Below, in pieces: positions 1 to 6,157 of a DNA stretch of 9,806 nt. The position numbers and the translations under genes are program-made. The notes beneath the pieces were generated by a model. The model had not been told where the DNA came from and ran no database searches. It saw only the letters and a list, made by a program, of their open reading frames with translations. Every line of letters begins with the position of its first letter. Positions within the stretch are counted from its first letter, which is position 1. This stretch comes from an uncultured Solirubrobacteraceae bacterium (lineage in GTDB: Bacteria; Actinomycetota; Thermoleophilia; Solirubrobacterales; Solirubrobacteraceae): the NCBI GenBank assembly GCA_955652345.1, contig CATPBV010000295.1, positions 1-9,806 on the forward strand, in the 5' to 3' direction.

Positions 1-1
1 A

Positions 2-925
2 GTCCAGGTCGAGCACTGCGTGACCGAGATGGTGACCGGGATCGACATCGTCAAAGAAGGAATTCGGGTCGCCGCGGGCGAGCAGCTATCGGTCACGCAG
101 GACGACGTTCAGCTGCGCGGCCACGCGATCGAGTGCCGGATCAACGCGGAGGATGCGAGCAAGAACTTCGCCCCCGCGCCGGGGACGATCACGGGCTATC
201 GCGAGCCCGCCGGTCCCGGCGTGCGCGTCGATTCCGGAGTGCAGGACGGCTCGGAGATCACGCCCATGTACGACCCGATCGTCGCCAAGCTGATCGTCTG
301 GGACATGGACCGCGAACAGGCGACCGCGAGGATGCTGCGTGCCCTGTCCGAGTACCAGATCGAGGGGCTCAAGACGCTGCTGCCGTTCCACAAGGCGATA
401 CTCCAGACGCCGCAATGGCACCGCGCCGAGACCTGCCGCGACCTGATCGAGGATCGCGACTGGCTGAAGACGCTTGCTTTCCCTCCGCGGCCCGACAGCG
501 CTGCGGGGGGCAACGACGGAGAGCAGACGGTGCAGCAGACCTACACGGTCGAGGTCTCGGGCAAGCGGTTCGAGGTCACGGTGACCGGGCCTCCCGGCGC
601 AGTCTCGGTCAACGGAGCGGGACCGGTTCCGGCGGCGGTCCCGGCTCGCCGGCCTCCTCGACACGGCGGGCGCTCCGGCGGGGGCGCCGAGCCGGGCGGA
701 GACACGCTCTCATCCCCGCTTCAGGGGACCGTTCTGAGGGTCACCGTCGAGGCGGGCGCCCCGATTCAGGAAGGCGCCCTCGTCTGCGTGATCGAGGCGA
801 TGAAGATGGAAAACGAGATCACCGCGCACAAGTCGGGCACGGTCGCGGAATTGCCGATTGTCGTTGGCGCATCGGTTGCGACCGGCGACACCCTCGCGGT
901 GATCAGCTCGCCCGACGGGTCCTAG
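2..925 (+). CDS. Acyl-CoA carboxylase alpha subunit, C-terminal part (biotin carboxylase + BCCP), 5' truncated
   Basis: This is the biotin-bearing subunit of an acetyl-/propionyl-CoA carboxylase. It carboxylates biotin with ATP and bicarbonate for transfer to an acyl-CoA by a separate beta subunit. The frame is open from base 2 and reads VQVEHCVTEMVTGIDIV, a biotin-carboxylase signature, so an internal ATG at base 20 is not the start. The biotin carboxylase C-terminal domain follows (HAIECRINAED, then YDPIVAKLIVW) over about 155 residues. Next come a Pro/Arg/Gly-rich linker and a BCCP/biotinyl domain with EAMKMENE. The biotinylated Lys is codon 803-805. About 307 residues are visible; actinobacterial subunits of this fused type are around 590 residues, so roughly half is missing upstream. 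The stop is TAG 923-925. Whether the substrate is acetyl- or propionyl-CoA cannot be told from this subunit. No beta subunit lies downstream. Confidence 0.95.
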   Translation, partial: VQVEHCVTEMVTGIDIVKEGIRVAAGEQLSVTQDDVQLRGHAIECRINAEDASKNFAPAPGTITGYREPAGPGVRVDSGVQDGSEITPMYDPIVAKLIVWDMDREQATARMLRALSEYQIEGLKTLLPFHKAILQTPQWHRAETCRDLIEDRDWLKTLAFPPRPDSAAGGNDGEQTVQQTYTVEVSGKRFEVTVTGPPGAVSVNGAGPVPAAVPARRPPRHGGRSGGGAEPGGDTLSSPLQGTVLRVTVEAGAPIQEGALVCVIEAMKMENEITAHKSGTVAELPIVVGASVATGDTLAVISSPDGS

Positions 926-996
926 AACTAACGTCCGGTTACGGGGGCCCGTGCTCGCCTATCCGGCGGCGGCGTCGATGCGTTGCCCGTAAACCA
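926..996 (+). other. Intergenic leader upstream of the riboswitch
   Basis: This spacer of about 70 bp separates the carboxylase stop from the aptamer. A promoter for the riboswitch transcript should lie here, but I see no convincing -35/-10 pair and no clear terminator for the carboxylase gene. TTGCCC at 983-988 is complementary to GGGCAA at 1005-1010 inside the aptamer core, so it could form a competing 6-bp stem if it is transcribed. Confidence 0.4.
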
Positions 997-1075
997 ACTG
1001 ACCAGGGCAAACCCGGTGCGAGCCGGGGACGCAGAGCTAGAGGTCTCGCAAGAGTGAGATAGCTCGGCTCCCAGT
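997..1075 (+). promoter_or_regulatory. Cyclic di-GMP class-I riboswitch aptamer (GEMM-I)
   Basis: This RNA element senses the second messenger c-di-GMP and controls the gene behind it. The sequence shows the GEMM-I core in order. GGGCAAACC is at 1005-1013. Stem P2, CCGGT/GCCGG (1013-1017/1022-1026), is capped by a GNRA tetraloop GCGA (1018-1021). GGACGCAGAGC (1027-1037) corresponds to the conserved GACGCAAAGC. P3 pairs AGCTA with TAGCT (1035-1039/1060-1064) and continues in TCTCGC/GTGAGA (1044-1049/1054-1059). By alignment from memory to the Vibrio Vc2 aptamer, the ligand-contacting G20 is a G here (1006) and A47 is kept (1033). This fits c-di-GMP rather than the A20 variants that bind cAMP-GMP. 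One position differs from the usual core: GCAGAGC instead of GCAAAGC. P1 is the weakest part, with only ACTG/CAGT (997-1000/1072-1075) seen clearly. No T-run follows, so translational control is more likely than termination. Confidence 0.85.
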
Positions 1076-1078
1076 GCA

Positions 1079-1092
1079 CTCCGATGAGGAGG
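1079..1092 (+). promoter_or_regulatory. Shine-Dalgarno and possible sequestering hairpin of the repeat-peptide gene
   Basis: GAGGAGG at 1086-1092 is a near-perfect ribosome binding site, 6 nt before ATG 1099. It is too close to ATG 1093, which it abuts. CTCC at 1079-1082 can pair with GGAG at 1088-1091 across a 5-nt loop. A second CTCC at 1068-1071, beside the P1 3' strand of the aptamer, can pair with the same GGAG. Alternative pairing of the binding site with the end of the aptamer is a plausible expression platform. The stems are short, so this is an inference. Confidence 0.55.
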
Positions 1093-1098
1093 ATGGAA

Positions 1099-1221
1099 AT
1101 GGTCGGTGTTACCCCTGTGGTCATGCAAGGTATCGCTACAAATCACGCTGAGAGCGTGGTCCGCACTCCAGTGACGGTGCACGGGACCTCCATGAACCAC
1201 GCCGAGGGCGTCGTCCGCTAA
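1099..1221 (+). CDS. 40-aa tandem-repeat peptide under the c-di-GMP riboswitch (unrecognised family)
   Basis: I do not recognise this family. ATG 1099 to TAA 1219-1221 encodes 40 residues: a four-residue leader MVGV, then TPVVMQGIATNHAESVVR and TPVTVHGTSMNHAEGVVR back to back, ending exactly at the stop. The two 18-residue units share 11 residues (TPV, G, NHAE, VVR). Of those 11 conserved codons, 6 differ, all at the third base (for example acc/act, aat/aac, gct/gcc). This is what selection on the protein, not on the DNA, produces. The start at 1099 has an excellent Shine-Dalgarno at 6-nt spacing; in-frame ATGs at 1084 and 1093 overlap or abut it. The peptide has no Cys, no signal peptide and no membrane segment. 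It lies 23 nt behind the aptamer and 19 nt before the TPR gene. Possible roles are a signal, a substrate or modified-peptide precursor, or a small binding protein. None of these is shown by the sequence. Confidence 0.8.
   Translation: MVGVTPVVMQGIATNHAESVVRTPVTVHGTSMNHAEGVVR
1111..1218 (+). repeat. Two tandem 54-bp coding repeats
   Basis: The units are 1111-1164 and 1165-1218, in frame and without spacer, each coding 18 residues. The second halves are most alike (AAnCACGCnGAGnGCGTnGTCCGC, where n marks the varying bases). The first halves are diverged in the middle of the unit. This looks like an old internal duplication held by protein-level constraint. Confidence 0.85.
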
Positions 1222-1240
1222 CTGTGGCTAGCGGTTGGTT

Positions 1241-2344
1241 ATGGGCCGAGATGAGTCAGCACTCAGCGCGGCAGTCGATCGCGCGGTAGCGGCGGGGTCA
1301 TCGCTCGCCAAAGGCGATCCGGCTGCCGCCCGTGCATACGAGCAGGCGGCAGCCGCTTCGTTTCATGAGCTGTCTGGCCCGGAGAACGCGGACGTGGCGT
1401 ATGCCTTGGTGCTCCAGGCTCAGGCGGAGCACCGACTCGGCGAGCTCACGGCGGCCGAACAATCAGCGAACAGAGCGGTCGCGATTGCGTCCACATTTCC
1501 GGTGGGCCAGTCAGCCGAGGTCGACCGGATTCGTGTTCAAGCGCTGAACGCCGCCGGCACGGTTGCGCTGTGGCGCGGCGACTACCGGGCGGCCGAGAAG
1601 TGGTTCGTGGCGGCTCTCAGCGACGCGGAGCAGACGCTGGGCCCCCGCGACGAGCACACCGCGCTGATCTTGAACGGGTTGGGGATCGTCGGAAAGCACA
1701 CTGGCGATTTCGATTCCGCCTTGGCCTACTACACCCGCGCACTCGAGATCGCGGTGGAGACCCTCGGCCGCGAGCACGCCATGGTGGCGTCGCTGGAGCA
1801 CAACCTGGCCGGCCTCGCCTACTCCAGAGGCGACGCAGCGGCCGCCGAACCCCACGCGCGCCTTGCCGTCCAGATCCGTACGGCGCAGCTCGGACCAGAG
1901 CATCCCGAGGTCGCCGCCGACAAGGGAGAACTCGGCTCGATCTTGCAACGTCTCGGTCGGCTGGAGGAGGCGGAGACCCTCCTAGCGGAGGCGGTCGCGA
2001 TGTTCACTCGTGCCTACGGGTCCGATCATCTCGAGGTGGGGATCGCGCGCACCAGCCTCGGCGCGCTCTATCACCAGGCCGGGCGCCTCGAGGATGCCGA
2101 GCGCGAGTATCGCGCCGGTCTTGCGATCCGGGAAGGGACCGTGGGCGGAGGGCACCCGGAGCTGGCGGCGACGCTGGCAAACCTGGCGACGGTTCTCGCT
2201 TCGAGGGGCTCTTTCAAACAAGCGCGAGAGACTTATCTTCGCGCGCTTCGGTTGTTGGACGGCAAGGTGACCACCGAGCACCCGATCCGTCGCGACTGCG
2301 AAGAGCTTCTGGCAGAGCTGGATCGCAGAGCTGCTGCTGCCTAG
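1241..2344 (+). CDS. Tetratricopeptide-repeat protein (kinesin-light-chain type)
   Basis: This is a soluble TPR scaffold of 367 residues, of the type that binds peptides or partner proteins. No catalytic domain is visible. After an Ala-rich N-terminal part, at least five repeats run with a clear 42-residue period. Each opens with LGPxHxEVA-like segments (LGPRDEHTA, LGREHAMVA, LGPEHPEVA, YGSDHLEVG, VGGGHPELA) followed by helix pairs such as LGALYHQAGRLEDAEREYRAGLAI. That period is typical of TPR_10/TPR_12, kinesin-light-chain-like repeats. ATG 1241 is the likely start; an in-frame TTG at 1235 is possible, and neither has a strong Shine-Dalgarno, so translation may depend on reading through the upstream peptide gene. 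The stop is TAG 2342-2344, 5 nt before the MFS start. The location between a small peptide gene and a transporter suggests a partner-binding role in that unit, which is an inference. Confidence 0.9.
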   Translation: MGRDESALSAAVDRAVAAGSSLAKGDPAAARAYEQAAAASFHELSGPENADVAYALVLQAQAEHRLGELTAAEQSANRAVAIASTFPVGQSAEVDRIRVQALNAAGTVALWRGDYRAAEKWFVAALSDAEQTLGPRDEHTALILNGLGIVGKHTGDFDSALAYYTRALEIAVETLGREHAMVASLEHNLAGLAYSRGDAAAAEPHARLAVQIRTAQLGPEHPEVAADKGELGSILQRLGRLEEAETLLAEAVAMFTRAYGSDHLEVGIARTSLGALYHQAGRLEDAEREYRAGLAIREGTVGGGHPELAATLANLATVLASRGSFKQARETYLRALRLLDGKVTTEHPIRRDCEELLAELDRRAAAA

Positions 2345-2349
2345 AGCGG

Positions 2350-3244
2350 ATGATTCCGAGACTGCCGCGGGCGACATGGGGGGTCCTGGTTGGCGATGCT
2401 CTGTCGGCCGTCGGGGCCGGAATGACGCTTCCGTTCCTCGTCGTCTACCTGCACGCAGGCCGCGGGCTCTCCCTGGTGCTCGCCGGGCTCGCGGTGTCCG
2501 CGCTCGCCATCGCCTCCCTGGCCGGCAACCTGAGTTCCGGAGTTCTTTGTGACCGCATCGGTGTGCGACGGACGATGATCGGCGGCCTTCTGGCAAGCGC
2601 CGTGGGGGCGATCCTGCTCATCGGCGTCCGGCACCCGTGGCAGGCCTTTGCGGCGACTGGAACCGTCGGGCTCGGAGCGTCGATCGTGTGGCCGGCTCAA
2701 GATGCGTGGCTCGCCGCGCTCGCGGGCAAGACGCGAGCTTCCTCGATCTTCTCGATGCGCCACGCGACTCTGAACGCGGGGCTGGGTGTTGGCGCCCTGC
2801 TCGTTGTGGCGCAGCTGTTCGTCCTGCGTTTCCTTCGCCGGCGATCGGGGCGACCGCGATCACTCTCGCCTGTTGCGGCTGGGGCGCAGCCTGGTTGATC
2901 ACGCTCAGCGCGGGCCACCTCGGAGCCGGCACCGCCGCCTGCGTTGGCTTCGTCGCGGCGCTGGTCGTGTTCGGCTTGGCGGAGACTTTCCTGTCGCCCA
3001 CCTCCAGGCGATCGTCAACGACATCGCGCCGGATGATCTGCGCGGGCGATACAACGGCATGGCGACTCTCTCGTGGACGATGGGGTTCGCGATCGGCCCG
3101 GCGATCGCAGGGCTCGCGCTGAGCGCGCACATTCAGGAGCTCTTCTTTCTCGCTCTCGTGGGGGCATGCGCGCTCGCCGCGGTGGCAGCCACCCGCCTGG
3201 GGAGTTACATCCCGGCGTGGTCCAACGTGATCGAAGCGGCCTGA
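2350..3244 (+). pseudogene. MFS transporter, broken by an internal deletion and two single-base frameshifts
   Basis: The start ATG 2350 opens a Major Facilitator Superfamily sequence with TM1-TM5. Its motif A is GVLCDRIGVRRTM at the TM2-TM3 loop, as in drug/solute:H+ antiporters. As written, the frame stops at TGA 2896-2898 after 182 residues, but transporter sequence continues in other frames. After RFLRRRSG the homology moves to frame 3 (ATAITLACCGWGAAWLI). A single missing G in the G run 2847-2850 explains this. After AETFLSPT it moves to frame 2 (LQAIVNDIAPDDLRGRYNG), explained by one missing C near 3001-3002. The last frame ends at TGA 3242-3244. Even when joined, only about 298 residues result against a usual 400 or so. 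TM5 (LNAGLGVGALL, to about 2800) seems to run straight into a TM8-like segment (VVAQLFVLRFL), so TM6-TM7 appear deleted. Both indels are in homopolymers, so sequencing error could explain them, but not the missing helices. Confidence 0.8.
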
Positions 3245-3259
3245 CTCGGATCCGCGCGG

Positions 3260-3279
3260 GCGCACGCTTCGCGGTGCGC
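3260..3279. terminator. Hairpin between convergent genes, possible bidirectional terminator
   Basis: GCGCAC (3260-3265) and GTGCGC (3274-3279) form a perfect 6-bp stem with an 8-nt loop. It sits in the 42-bp gap between the MFS remnant stop and the cysNC stop. No T-run follows on either strand, so it is not a classical intrinsic terminator. The position is the main argument. Confidence 0.35.
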
Positions 3280-3286
3280 AGCCATC

Positions 3287-5200
3287 TCAGGCGTCGATGA
3301 GCCCCGCTTCGACGAGGGCCTCGATCACCCGGTCGGCGCACTCATCCGGCGTCAGCAGCTCGGTATCCAGATGGACGTCCGGCTTCTCCGGGCGCTCGTA
3401 CGGGGAGTCGATGCCGGTGAAGTTGACAAGCTCGCCCCGCCGCGCCTTGCCGTAGAGCCCCTTGTCGTCGCGGCGCTCGGCGACCTCGAGCGAGGCGTCG
3501 ACGAACACCTCGATGAACTCGTCGGGCTCGACGAGGCAGCGGATGCTGCGGCGCTCGCTCCTGAACGGCGAGATGAACGAGCAGATGACAATCAGGCCGG
3601 CGTCAACCATCAGCTTGGCGACCTCGCCGACCCTGCGGATGTTCTCCACGCGATCCGCGGCGGTGAAGCCGAGGTCCTTGTTCAGCCCGTGCCGAACGTT
3701 GTCGCCATCGAGCAGGTAGGTGTGGTTTCCTCGCCGATGCAGGCGGCGTTCGACCAGGTTTGCGATCGTCGACTTTCCCGCCCCCGACAGCCCGGTCAGC
3801 CACACGATGGAGGGGCGCTGGCGCTTGGTCGCCGCACGCGAGGACTTCTCGACGGAGATCGCCTGCCAGTGCACGTTGTCCGAGCGGCGGAGCGCGAAGC
3901 GAATCATTCCCGCGCCCACCGTCTCGAGTGTCATGCGGTCGATCAGGACGAACGCGCCGGTGTCGCGGCTGACGCGGTAGGGGTCGAACGGGATCCTGGT
4001 GCTCAGCTCGAGGTCGCACACGCCGATCTCGTTCAGCTCGAGCTGCGTCGCGGCGACGTGCTCCAGCGTGTCGATCCCGAGCTTGTATTTCAGCGGTGCG
4101 ACGGTCGCGGTCGCTGTTCGCGTCCCGATTCGCATCAGGTAGTTACGGCCGGGGAGCAGCGGCTCCTCGGACATCCAGACGATCGTCGCCTCGAACTGAT
4201 CGGCCACGCCGGCGGGGTCGTCGGCGACGCAGATCAAGTCGCCGCGGCTGACGTCCGTGTCGTCCTCGAGCGTGACAGCGATCGCCTGGCCGCCCGCCGC
4301 CATCTCCAAATCGCCGTCGAAGGTCACGATTCGGTCGATCTGGCCCTCGCGCCCGGAGGGCAGGATCACCACCGGCTGCCCGGTCCTCAGCTCGCCTCCG
4401 ATCACCGTCCCGGCGAGACCCCGGAAGCCTGGATCCGCCTCCGGCCGGATCACCGACTGCACCCACATCCGGGCTGGCCCGTCGTCGCCGTCGCCGTTGT
4501 GGCTTTCGACCGACTCGAGGTACTCCATCAGGGTCACCCCGTCGTACCAAGGCATCCGCTCGCTGCGGGCGACCACGTTGTCGCCGCGGAGCCCCGAGAC
4601 CGGAATGCAGGTCAAGTCCTCGACTCCGAGCCGAGAGGCGAAGGCGCGCACCTCGTCTCGCACTCGGCGGAACGGCTCCTCGCCGAAGTCGACCAGGTCC
4701 ATCTTGGTCACCGCGACCGCGATCCGGCGGATCCCGAACAGCGCCACGACCGCGCAATGCCTGCGCGTCTGGATCGAGGCCCCTTGGCTGGCGTCGACGA
4801 CGATCACCGCGCAGTCGGCGGTCGACGCCCCGGTGACCATGTTGCGCGTGTACTGCTCGTGGCCTGGCCCATCCGCCATCACGAACGCCCGGCGGTCGGT
4901 CGAGAAGTAGCGGTAGGCGATGTCGATCGTGATGCCCTGTTCGCGCTCCGCCTGGAGCCCGTCGAGGATCAGGGCGTAGTCGAGGTCGGCCCCCTGCGAG
5001 CCGATCCGCTTCGAGTCCGCTTCGAGCGCGGCCACCTGATCCTCGAACAGAAGCTGGGACTCGAACAGGAGCCTGCCGACGAGCGTGCTCTTGCCGTCGT
5101 CGACGCTCCCGCAGGTGATGAAGCGCAGGATCGTCCGTCGCTCGTGCAGCTGGAGGTAGGTCTGGATCTCCTCCTCGACCGTTTCGATCTGGACGCTCAG
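3287..5200 (-). CDS. cysNC: Bifunctional sulfate adenylyltransferase GTPase subunit / APS kinase (CysN-CysC fusion)
   Basis: The CysN half is the GTPase that drives APS synthesis from sulfate and ATP with CysD. The CysC half phosphorylates APS to PAPS. Counting 637 residues from the CTG start, the P-loop GSVDDGKST is at 31-39. GITIDIAYRYFST (switch I) and DGPGHEQYTRN (G3, from 110) follow, then TKMD at 165-168. Elongation-factor-like beta-barrel domains run to about 435. APS kinase then has Walker A GLSGAGKST (470-478), DGDNVRHGLN (498 on), the SFISPFR active-site segment (Ser near 544) and KGLYGKARRG/NFTGIDSPYE. The G4 motif reads TKMD where CysN normally has NKMD. There is no ATG, GTG or TTG in this frame upstream of the P-loop; the first such codon, GTG 5035, would delete it. 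CTG 5200-5198 overlaps the cysD TGA as CTGA and has AGGAGGG 6 nt upstream, so I take it as the start. It is co-transcribed with cysD. Confidence 0.93.
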   Translation of the reverse strand: MSVQIETVEEEIQTYLQLHERRTILRFITCGSVDDGKSTLVGRLLFESQLLFEDQVAALEADSKRIGSQGADLDYALILDGLQAEREQGITIDIAYRYFSTDRRAFVMADGPGHEQYTRNMVTGASTADCAVIVVDASQGASIQTRRHCAVVALFGIRRIAVAVTKMDLVDFGEEPFRRVRDEVRAFASRLGVEDLTCIPVSGLRGDNVVARSERMPWYDGVTLMEYLESVESHNGDGDDGPARMWVQSVIRPEADPGFRGLAGTVIGGELRTGQPVVILPSGREGQIDRIVTFDGDLEMAAGGQAIAVTLEDDTDVSRGDLICVADDPAGVADQFEATIVWMSEEPLLPGRNYLMRIGTRTATATVAPLKYKLGIDTLEHVAATQLELNEIGVCDLELSTRIPFDPYRVSRDTGAFVLIDRMTLETVGAGMIRFALRRSDNVHWQAISVEKSSRAATKRQRPSIVWLTGLSGAGKSTIANLVERRLHRRGNHTYLLDGDNVRHGLNKDLGFTAADRVENIRRVGEVAKLMVDAGLIVICSFISPFRSERRSIRCLVEPDEFIEVFVDASLEVAERRDDKGLYGKARRGELVNFTGIDSPYERPEKPDVHLDTELLTPDECADRVIEALVEAGLIDA

Positions 5201-6141
5201 AAGTAGCCCTCCTGTTTCTTGCGCTCCATCGACCCGCCCGAGTCGTGGTCGATCACTCGGCCCTGTCGCTCCGAGTGCCGCGCAAGCAGGACCTCCCGGA
5301 TCACTCCGGGAAGCGTGTCTGCATCGCTCTCGATCGCACCGCTCAGCGGGTAGCAGCCGAGCGTGCGGAAACGAACGCGCTTGCGCATCGGCTCCTCGCC
5401 CGGCTCGAGCGGCAGCCGGTCGTCGTCGACCATGATCAGCAGGCCGTCGCGGTCCACGACAGGCCGCTCGCGGGCCAGGTACAAGGGCACGATCGGGATC
5501 CGCTCGCTATAGATGTAGAGCCACACGTCGAGCTCGGTCCAGTTGGACAGCGGGAAGACTCGCAGCGACTCTCCGGGACGCTTGAGCGTGTTGTACAGGC
5601 GCCACAGCTCGGGGCGCTGGCGCTTGGGATCCCAGCCGTGCCGCGCGCTTCGAATCGAGAACACTCTCTCCTTGGCGCGGGAGCGCTCCTCGTCGCGACG
5701 CGCGCCGCCGAACGCGACATCGAATCGGTGCTGGTCGAGCGCCTGGCGGAGCGCTTCGGTCTTCATTGCATCCGTGTAGATCGCCGAGCCGTGGGTGAAC
5801 GGAGAGATTCCCTTCGCCAGCGCATCCTGGTTCGAGTGCACGAGCAGCTCGAGCCCGCTCTCTGCGGCGATTCGGTCGCGGAACGCATACATGTCCCGGA
5901 ACTTCCAGGTGGTGTCGATGTGCATCAGCGGAAACGGCGGCTTCGCCGGGAAGAACGCCTTGCGCGCCAGGTGGAGCATCGCCGAGCTGTCCTTGCCGAT
6001 CGAGTAGAGCATCACCGGATTCTCGGCGCCGGCGACGGCCTCGCGGATGATGTTGATGCTCTCGGCCTCCAGGCGCTGGAGGTGCGTCAGCGCGCGACGG
6101 CTTGCCAGCTCGCTCCCGTATGGCTCAGAGATCGTGTGCAT
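5197..6141 (-). CDS. cysD: Sulfate adenylyltransferase subunit 2 (CysD)
   Basis: This is the catalytic PP-loop subunit of ATP sulfurylase. It adenylates sulfate to APS in the cytoplasm together with the CysN GTPase. From ATG 6141 the protein has 314 residues, close to the family's usual 300-310. The PP-loop SIGKDS is at residues 47-52. Family segments follow: HIDTTWKFRDMYAFRD, FGGARRDEERSRAKERVFS, FPLSNWTELDVWLYI, TLGCYPLSGAIES, and a C-terminus ending KKQEGYF. The frame stays open to 6312, but residues before MHTISEPYG look nothing like CysD, so ATG 6141 is preferred; ATG 6162 is an alternative. The Shine-Dalgarno is modest (AAGAGG directly at the ATG, AGGGGCG further up). The stop TGA 5199-5197 overlaps the cysNC start. 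The first gene of the pair is preceded by an inverted repeat. Confidence 0.95.
   Translation of the reverse strand: MHTISEPYGSELASRRALTHLQRLEAESINIIREAVAGAENPVMLYSIGKDSSAMLHLARKAFFPAKPPFPLMHIDTTWKFRDMYAFRDRIAAESGLELLVHSNQDALAKGISPFTHGSAIYTDAMKTEALRQALDQHRFDVAFGGARRDEERSRAKERVFSIRSARHGWDPKRQRPELWRLYNTLKRPGESLRVFPLSNWTELDVWLYIYSERIPIVPLYLARERPVVDRDGLLIMVDDDRLPLEPGEEPMRKRVRFRTLGCYPLSGAIESDADTLPGVIREVLLARHSERQGRVIDHDSGGSMERKKQEGYF
5207..5213 (-). promoter_or_regulatory. Strong Shine-Dalgarno that decides the CTG start of cysNC
   Basis: On the minus strand, AGGAGGG (5213 to 5207) lies within the last codons of cysD, 6 nt upstream of CTG 5200-5198. It is the best ribosome binding site in the region, and no ATG, GTG or TTG in the cysNC frame lies near it. 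This supports non-standard initiation, coupled to termination of cysD. Confidence 0.65.
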
Positions 6142-6157
6142 CCTCTTTCTCGCCCCT

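Noticed and set aside
946..960. ACGGGGGCCCGT palindrome as terminator of the carboxylase gene
   Set aside because: The stem is only 4 bp with a realistic loop, and no T-run follows.
928..1200. Minus-strand open frame of 90 codons across the riboswitch and the repeat peptide
   Set aside because: It overlaps a conserved structured RNA and a sense gene with a strong ribosome binding site. No motifs are visible and nothing supports it.
1093..1221. ATG 1093 as start of the repeat peptide
   Set aside because: The Shine-Dalgarno GAGGAGG directly abuts this codon, while ATG 1099 has ideal 6-nt spacing.
1570..2349. Frame-1 open frame running through the TPR gene into the MFS start
   Set aside because: The part before ATG 2350 is Arg/Gly-rich out-of-frame translation of the TPR gene. 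Only the sequence from 2350 on is transporter-like.
2847..3004. Programmed frameshifting in the MFS gene
   Set aside because: Two shifts at plain short homopolymers, without a slippery heptamer or stimulatory structure, together with missing helices, fit decay or sequencing error better.
2786..3244. Separate 152-codon gene behind the MFS start
   Set aside because: Only its second half is transporter-like and it continues the same MFS after a frameshift. The first half is out-of-frame noise.
3371..5206. A 611-codon open frame on the + strand opposite cysNC
   Set aside because: It is the antisense shadow of cysNC in GC-rich DNA. It has no recognisable domain and has shadow-like composition (many Asp/Arg/His/Val), whereas the minus strand carries all CysN and CysC motifs.
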